Below, one piece after another: positions 59,651-64,000 of a stretch of DNA of 64,000 nt. The DNA lies in assembly GCA_964503145.1 (NCBI GenBank), contig CAZCYV010000001.1, forward strand, positions 744,001 through 808,000, read 5' to 3'. A model generated the notes under the pieces. It was not told the origin of the DNA. It saw only the letters and a program-made list of their open reading frames with translations, and did not search any database. The stretch comes from RBG-16-57-11 sp964503145 (lineage in GTDB: Bacteria; Chloroflexota; Anaerolineae; Anaerolineales; UBA4823). Both the position numbers and the translations under genes were made by a program. Numbering within the stretch: the stretch's first letter is position 1; each line of letters opens with the position of its first letter.

Positions 59651-61218
59651 TCGATCAGGCTCTCCACCAATCCTTCGACCGTGTGTTGCCGGGCGACCAG
59701 CCCCACCTGGAGGCCGGCTTCCTGCGCCGCCCGCGCCGTGGTCGGGCCAACACAGGCGACCGTCAGGCGATTCAGCAAGTCCAGAGCCGGTTCTTTCCCG
59801 ATTGCAGCCTCGAGCATGCTCAGCAGCCCGCGCACCGCCGAGGGGCTAAACAGAGCGATGACATCAATCTGGCCGTCGATCAGCGCCTGCAACGCCTGCG
59901 AGTCTGGCTCTGCGGGCGCCACGGAATAGGCGATGACAGTCTCGACCTGTGCGCCTTTGGCCTGCAAGGCCTGCACCAGATCGGGTGGAGCGATCTCGGA
60001 GCGCGGCAGGAGCACCCGTTGGCCGCTCAGGTCGCCCACTTCCGCTGCCCAATCCAGGCCGGTGAAGCGGCTGGGTACAAAATCGGCGATCAGGTGATAA
60101 TCCGCCAGGGCGGCGGCGGTGGCCTTGCCCACCGCGCCCAGCTTCACCCCAGACAGGCGGCGAGCGTCGTAGCCCAGGGCGAGCAGCCGCTCGAAGAAAT
60201 ATTGCACTGCGTTGGCGCTGGTGAAAACGATCCAATCGTAGGCCGGTTCGCCTGCGACGGCCTGCGCCAGCGCCCGAATCGCCCACTCCAGGCCGGCGGG
60301 ATCTGGCGGGGGAACGATGCGAGTGGCAGGCAGGTTGAGCACTTCCGCCCCTAAGTTCGACAGTCGCTCATCCAGATCATCCCGACCGAGCGACTCTTGG
60401 GGGCGGGTGTTCAACACCCGCAGACCTAACAAGGGGCGGATGCGCGGCAAATCGAACCAGCGCAGATGCTCCCGCAGCCGCACTACCTCGCCGACGATGG
60501 TGATAGCAGGCGGCTGGATGCCAGCCGAGCGCTCGACAATGTTTGCCAGGGTGCCTTCGACCACCTTTTGACGCGAGGTAGTGCCCTCCTGAATCACCGC
60601 GGCGGGCGTATCGGGCGAACAACCGCTTTCGAGCATGCGCTGCACGATCGCCGGAAGGTTGGTGACGCCCATCAAGAAGACGCGCGTGCCGGCGCTCAGC
60701 GCAGCGCAATCCAGCGCCGCGGCGATGTCGTCGATGTCCTGAGAGCGATGTCCGGTGATGAATGCCACGCTGGCGGTCATACCGCGCTGGGTGACCGGGA
60801 TACCGGCGTAGGCCGGGACGGCAATGGCGCTGCTCACGCCGGGGACAACCTCGAAGGGGATGCCCGCCTCGACCAGCGCCAGGGCTTCCTCTCCGCCGCG
60901 CCCGAAGACGAATGGATCGCCGCCTTTCAAGCGCACCACGGTTTTGCCCGCCCGGGCGTGCTCGATCAGCAGGGCGTTGATCTCAGCCTGGGGAATGGGA
61001 TGGTGATCGGGCTGCTTGCCGACGTCGATCCACAGCGCCTGGCGGGCATGGCGGCGCAGCAGCGGGCTGACCAGCCGGTCGAAGACGACAACCTGCGCTT
61101 TTCCCAGGCACTCGATCCCGCGCACCGTGATCAGCCCTGGATCGCCCGGACCAGCGCCCACCAGATAGACGATGCCTGGATTGTTTACGCTGTTCTCTGC
61201 ATTGCTCGCAACGTTCAA
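59632..61218 (-). CDS. Uroporphyrinogen-III C-methyltransferase/uroporphyrinogen-III synthase fusion
   Basis: A 528-aa bifunctional enzyme. The N-terminal half is CobA/SUMT (YLVGAGPGDPGLITVRG, RLKGGDPFVFGRGGEEA, GIPVTQRGM, VGEVVRLREHLRWF), which methylates uroporphyrinogen III twice to precorrin-2. From about residue 270 comes HemD (VLNTRPQES, FTSANAVQYFF, VGKATAAAL, FSPSAVRGLL, VGPTTARAA), which closes and inverts ring D. The fusion is common in Gram-positive and Chloroflexota-like lineages. It lies between the dehydrogenase gene and the epimerase gene, with 4- and 19-nt overlaps, and serves siroheme supply for DsrAB. Confidence 0.95.
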   Translation of the reverse strand: MNVASNAENSVNNPGIVYLVGAGPGDPGLITVRGIECLGKAQVVVFDRLVSPLLRRHARQALWIDVGKQPDHHPIPQAEINALLIEHARAGKTVVRLKGGDPFVFGRGGEEALALVEAGIPFEVVPGVSSAIAVPAYAGIPVTQRGMTASVAFITGHRSQDIDDIAAALDCAALSAGTRVFLMGVTNLPAIVQRMLESGCSPDTPAAVIQEGTTSRQKVVEGTLANIVERSAGIQPPAITIVGEVVRLREHLRWFDLPRIRPLLGLRVLNTRPQESLGRDDLDERLSNLGAEVLNLPATRIVPPPDPAGLEWAIRALAQAVAGEPAYDWIVFTSANAVQYFFERLLALGYDARRLSGVKLGAVGKATAAALADYHLIADFVPSRFTGLDWAAEVGDLSGQRVLLPRSEIAPPDLVQALQAKGAQVETVIAYSVAPAEPDSQALQALIDGQIDVIALFSPSAVRGLLSMLEAAIGKEPALDLLNRLTVACVGPTTARAAQEAGLQVGLVARQHTVEGLVESLIEWRAPS

Positions 61219-61883
61219 GCGTTTTTCTCCTGTCGCACCGTTAAGAAATCCAACGCCCAGCGCCGGGCGGCCTCCATGCCATCCCGGCGGATGATCTCCA
61301 GCAAATCCGAGTCCACCAGGCTCAGAGCAGCCCGCAGGCGCAGCTCGCCTGGGGTGAAGCGCGCCTGCAATTCGGGCCGCAGCTCGGCCATCAACTGCGC
61401 CAGTTCGCCATACTCCGGCCCAAACAGGCTCTCCAGCCGCTCGCGCAGCCGCCGCGCCAGCGCCGGGCTGGCCCCGCCGGTGGTGACGGCGATCTTCAAT
61501 TCGCCGCGCTGCACCACCGCCGGCAGGATGAAGTTGCTGTGCTGCGGATCATCCACCACGTTGACCAGGCAGCCCCACCGGAGCGCCTCCCCCCACACCG
61601 CCTGGTTCACCTGCGGATCATCCGTCGCAGCGATGACGATGAAGGCTTCGGCCAGATCGCCCGAACGATAGGGCCGAGCGATCATTTCCAGCCTGGGGTT
61701 TTCCTCGAGCGCCCGGAACTCATCGCAGAACTCCGGGCTGATGCACAGGATGGACGCGCCCGCTTCCAGCAGCGCCTGCGCCTTGCGCGCCGCCACTCTG
61801 CCTCCGCCGATGACGACCGCGCGGCGGCTTTCCAGGCCAACCAAACAGATCGGATACGTCCGCACTGCATTCTTTTGTACCAT
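61215..61883 (-). CDS. Precorrin-2 dehydrogenase/sirohydrochlorin ferrochelatase (CysG N-terminal type)
   Basis: A 222-aa Met8p/CysG-N protein. NAD-binding AVVIGGGRVAARKAQALLEAGA, the D in VNVVDDPQHSNFILPA (the catalytic Asp region) and VTTGGASPALARRLRERL. It oxidises precorrin-2 to sirohydrochlorin and inserts iron to give siroheme. It is the first gene of the - operon. No Shine-Dalgarno is visible upstream of the ATG (the preceding bases are AT-rich), so a leaderless start is possible. Confidence 0.93.
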   Translation of the reverse strand: MVQKNAVRTYPICLVGLESRRAVVIGGGRVAARKAQALLEAGASILCISPEFCDEFRALEENPRLEMIARPYRSGDLAEAFIVIAATDDPQVNQAVWGEALRWGCLVNVVDDPQHSNFILPAVVQRGELKIAVTTGGASPALARRLRERLESLFGPEYGELAQLMAELRPELQARFTPGELRLRAALSLVDSDLLEIIRRDGMEAARRWALDFLTVRQEKNA

Positions 61884-62082
61884 AAATGATATACTATCGT
61901 CAAATGATAGAAGTCATGCTTCTACGATTATCTCTGTTCATCAACTGCTGATGGTTGCCGGTTCAGATGCTCAGAAAAGCTTATCGAACCCTTATCTGAA
62001 GTTCCAGATTCCTGTATTTTCTATTGATCGATCACACCCTATACTTACAATCGAAATCATCCGCTAACAAGCAGCGAACGTT
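61884..62082. promoter_or_regulatory. Divergent promoter region between siroheme and haem operons
   Basis: AT-rich 199-nt gap with no gene. AAATGATA occurs twice as direct repeats (61884-61891 and 61902-61909), with TATACT nearby; the first copy abuts the - strand start codon. On the - strand TATATC-like sequence lies only about ten bases from the ATG, allowing a leaderless transcript. No clean -35 is seen for either direction, which may imply an activator. Confidence 0.4.
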
Positions 62083-63444
62083 ATGACCATCCAATGCATC
62101 GGCATCGATCACAAAAATGCTCCTGTCGAGCTGCGTGAAAAATTAGCCCTTAGCGAAGATCAGATTCGCTCTGCGCTCTCCCGTTTGCGTTGCCAGTCTG
62201 CGCAGCTTCATCGAAACCATCCAATCCACGAAATGGCGATCCTTTCGACCTGCAATCGCACCGAGGTGTACGCGGTGACCTCGCGATCAGCGTTCGTCGA
62301 AATGGAAATCCTGCTGGAGGAAAGCTGCCGGGCGGCTTTCGACGGGCACGCCTATCTGGAAGAGATACACCCTCGCCTTTTCCGCCTCACCGACGCCGAG
62401 GTTGTGCGGCATCTGTTCGCGGTGGCCTGCGGTCTGGAATCGCAGGTGCTGGGAGAGCCGCAAATCCTGGGGCAGGTAACGCGCGCCCTGGAGCTGGCGC
62501 GGGGTGTCGGCGCCGCCGGGCCGCTGCTTTCGCGCCTGTTCCAGGCCGCCATCCACACCGGCAAACGCGCCCACACCGAGACGCGCATCAGCCAGAACCC
62601 GGCTTCGATCTCTTCGCTGGCGGCCCGGCTCGGCGAGAGCAGCGTCCCCCGGCTGGCGGAGGCGCAGGTGGTGGTGCTGGGCGCAGGCGAGATGGCCGAA
62701 CTGGCGGTGGAAGCGCTGCAAAAGCGCGGCGCGCAGCACATTTTGGTGGTGAACCGCACCCTGGAGCGCGCTCGCGCCCTGGCCGAGCGCTGGCAGGCTT
62801 CCAGCGCCACCTTCGAATACCTGGAACAAGCTCTGGAGTACGCGGACATCCTGATCTCCTCCACCAGCGCCCCACACTTGATCATCCCCAGCGAGATGGT
62901 TGCCAGAGCAATGTCCCGGCGACCGGCACGGCCGCTGACGCTGATCGACATTGCTGTGCCGCGGGACATCGACCCCGAAGTCAGGCACATCCCCAATGTG
63001 CGCCTGTTCGATATCGACCACCTGAACGCCCAACTGGAAAACGCCCTGGCGGCGCGCGCGGCGCAGGTGCCGCTCGTCGAGGCTATCCTCGCCGAAGAGA
63101 CCGAGCGTTTCGTCCGCTTCCTGGATACGCTGGACATGCTGCCGGTGATCAGCGGGCTGCGCCAATGGGCAGAAGATGTGCGCCAGGCCGAGCTGCACAA
63201 GACGCTGCGCCATCTACCGGGCCTCTCGGACGAAGAGGCGGCGCGCATCGACGCCCTGACCCGGGCGCTGGTGAACAAGCTGTTGCATGCTCCCACCCAA
63301 CGATTGCGCGCCGAGGCGGGTTGCCCGCACGCTCCTCAGTACATCACCGTCGCTCAAACCCTGTTCAACCTGCCCGGCGAGGGCGACCTGTGCCATTTCT
63401 CCGGGGAAGTCTGCCCGATTGCCGCGGACGAACTCGACGGATGA
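62083..63444 (+). CDS. hemA: Glutamyl-tRNA reductase
   Basis: A 453-aa enzyme making glutamate-1-semialdehyde from Glu-tRNA, the first step of C5-pathway tetrapyrrole synthesis. Motifs: GIDHKNAPVELREKLALS, the catalytic Cys57 in AILSTCNRTEVYAV, QVLGEPQILGQV, the NADPH-binding VVVLGAGEMAELAVEAL, and LIDIAVPRDIDPEVR. A C-terminal dimerisation helix region ends with an extra GDLCHFSGEVCPIAADE segment containing two Cys. The stop overlaps the hemC start (ATGA). Confidence 0.96.
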   Translation: MTIQCIGIDHKNAPVELREKLALSEDQIRSALSRLRCQSAQLHRNHPIHEMAILSTCNRTEVYAVTSRSAFVEMEILLEESCRAAFDGHAYLEEIHPRLFRLTDAEVVRHLFAVACGLESQVLGEPQILGQVTRALELARGVGAAGPLLSRLFQAAIHTGKRAHTETRISQNPASISSLAARLGESSVPRLAEAQVVVLGAGEMAELAVEALQKRGAQHILVVNRTLERARALAERWQASSATFEYLEQALEYADILISSTSAPHLIIPSEMVARAMSRRPARPLTLIDIAVPRDIDPEVRHIPNVRLFDIDHLNAQLENALAARAAQVPLVEAILAEETERFVRFLDTLDMLPVISGLRQWAEDVRQAELHKTLRHLPGLSDEEAARIDALTRALVNKLLHAPTQRLRAEAGCPHAPQYITVAQTLFNLPGEGDLCHFSGEVCPIAADELDG

Positions 63445-64000
63445 AGCTGATCTTCGCCACCCGCCCTTCAGCCCTGGCCCGCTGGCAGACTCGCTGGGTG
63501 ATCGACGCCCTGCAACGAGCCTGGCCTGGCCTGGAATGCACAGAAAAAGTGATTACCACCCAGGGAGACCGCGTGCTGGACAGGCCGCTGCCGGAAATCG
63601 GCGGCAAAGGCCTGTTCACCCTGGAACTGGAGGCCGAACTGCTCAACGGCAGCGTGCACGCTGCGGTTCATTCACTAAAGGATTTACCCGTTGAACAACC
63701 GTCAGAGTTGACCCTGGGCTGCATCCCTCAGCGCGGCGAGGTGCGCGATGCGCTGATTTCAGCGCAGGGCTGGACGCTGATGGGTCTGCCGGCTGAGGCT
63801 AAAGTCGGTACTTCGAGCCTGCGCCGCGCTGCCCAGACGCTGCGCCTGCGCCCTGACCTACAGATCGAGCCGCTGCGCGGCAACATCGATACCCGGCTGC
63901 GCAAAGCGCGCGAGGGAGGGTATGACGCAATCGTGCTGGCAGGCGCGGGGCTGACGCGCATGGGCTGGGAACAGCAGGTCACCGAGTGGCTCAGCCTGGA
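63441..64000 (+). CDS. hemC: Porphobilinogen deaminase (3' partial)
   Basis: Polymerises four porphobilinogens to hydroxymethylbilane. The N-terminal MKLIFATRPSALARWQTRWV, the QGDRVLDRPL segment, IGGKGLFTLELE, AVHSLKDLPVE and GTSSLRRAAQ, and LRGNIDTRLRKAREG are all family motifs. The dipyrromethane-carrying Cys lies beyond the window end. It is translationally coupled to hemA. Its product passes to the CobA-HemD fusion encoded divergently. Confidence 0.95.
   Translation, partial: MKLIFATRPSALARWQTRWVIDALQRAWPGLECTEKVITTQGDRVLDRPLPEIGGKGLFTLELEAELLNGSVHAAVHSLKDLPVEQPSELTLGCIPQRGEVRDALISAQGWTLMGLPAEAKVGTSSLRRAAQTLRLRPDLQIEPLRGNIDTRLRKAREGGYDAIVLAGAGLTRMGWEQQVTEWLSL

Overview
This is a GC-rich, gene-dense bacterial window. 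The layout is mostly long co-directional runs with overlapping stops and starts. It holds no rRNA, tRNA, insertion sequence, phage gene or CRISPR array that I can see. The gene mix is a cytochrome b/Rieske/multihaem c complex, sugar ABC import with glycosidases, a reductive-type dsr cluster, and Tat-exported redox subunits. This fits an anaerobic or facultative heterotroph that respires sulfite. My best guess is Chloroflexota (Anaerolineae-like), but this rests on overall protein style and no marker gene proves it.

Left part (1-19.9 kb). A short + run encodes LarC (cut by the window edge), an XdhC-like factor, a small membrane protein, an M20 peptidase and a HAD phosphatase. A clear promoter then drives a highly structured leader of about 155 nt ahead of a two-domain Cys-rich secreted protein. 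A bidirectional terminator separates it from two exported proteins on the - strand. Next come a bc-type complex (cytochrome b, Rieske, three-haem cytochrome c), an MFS transporter fused to a SHOCT-like domain, and a - strand operon of a degenerate GroEL paralogue, a BNR-repeat protein and a GH3 glycosidase.

Central sugar/sulfonate locus (20-32.5 kb). A ROK regulator is followed by an L-fucose-isomerase-fold enzyme, an ABC sugar importer (binding protein and two permeases, no ATPase), a transaldolase-family protein with an altered phosphate site, and a GH31 glycosidase. After these come two UxaA-family subunits that look like (2R)-sulfolactate sulfo-lyase SuyA/SuyB, and a divergent GlmS-like protein. 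Sulfo-lyase would release sulfite from a C3 sulfonate. An isomerase plus transaldolase is the logic of transaldolase-type sulfoglycolysis.

Dissimilatory sulfite reduction locus (34.9-54.2 kb). About 19 co-directional genes: a 34-aa membrane peptide, a YeiH exporter, dsrA, dsrB, dsrD, dsrC, dsrM, dsrK and a two-haem DsrJ-like protein. These are followed by a Rieske protein, a monohaem cytochrome, a Qrc-like complex (molybdopterin-fold subunit, FeS subunit, NrfD), a 56-aa membrane protein, a monohaem/helical-repeat protein, a second DsrMK-like pair, a ferredoxin, a CbiA/DsrN-type amidase and an SRPBCC protein. A DVU0298-family gene, known from sulfate reducers, lies just upstream.

Tetrapyrrole locus (54.2-64 kb). 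On the - strand, siroheme synthesis genes (CysG N-terminal type, CobA-HemD fusion) overlap a sugar epimerase, a large sensor kinase, its response regulator and a SUMF1-domain protein. hemA and hemC diverge on the + strand. These supply the siroheme and haem needed by DsrAB and the cytochromes.

The most interesting idea in the window is a single region in which a sulfonated sugar or sulfolactate is imported and cleaved to sulfite (isomerase, transaldolase, SuyAB), and the sulfite is reduced to sulfide by DsrAB/DsrC with electrons from DsrMKJ and a Qrc-like complex. The catalytic assignments of SuyAB and DsrAB are fairly strong. The sulfosugar link is inference.
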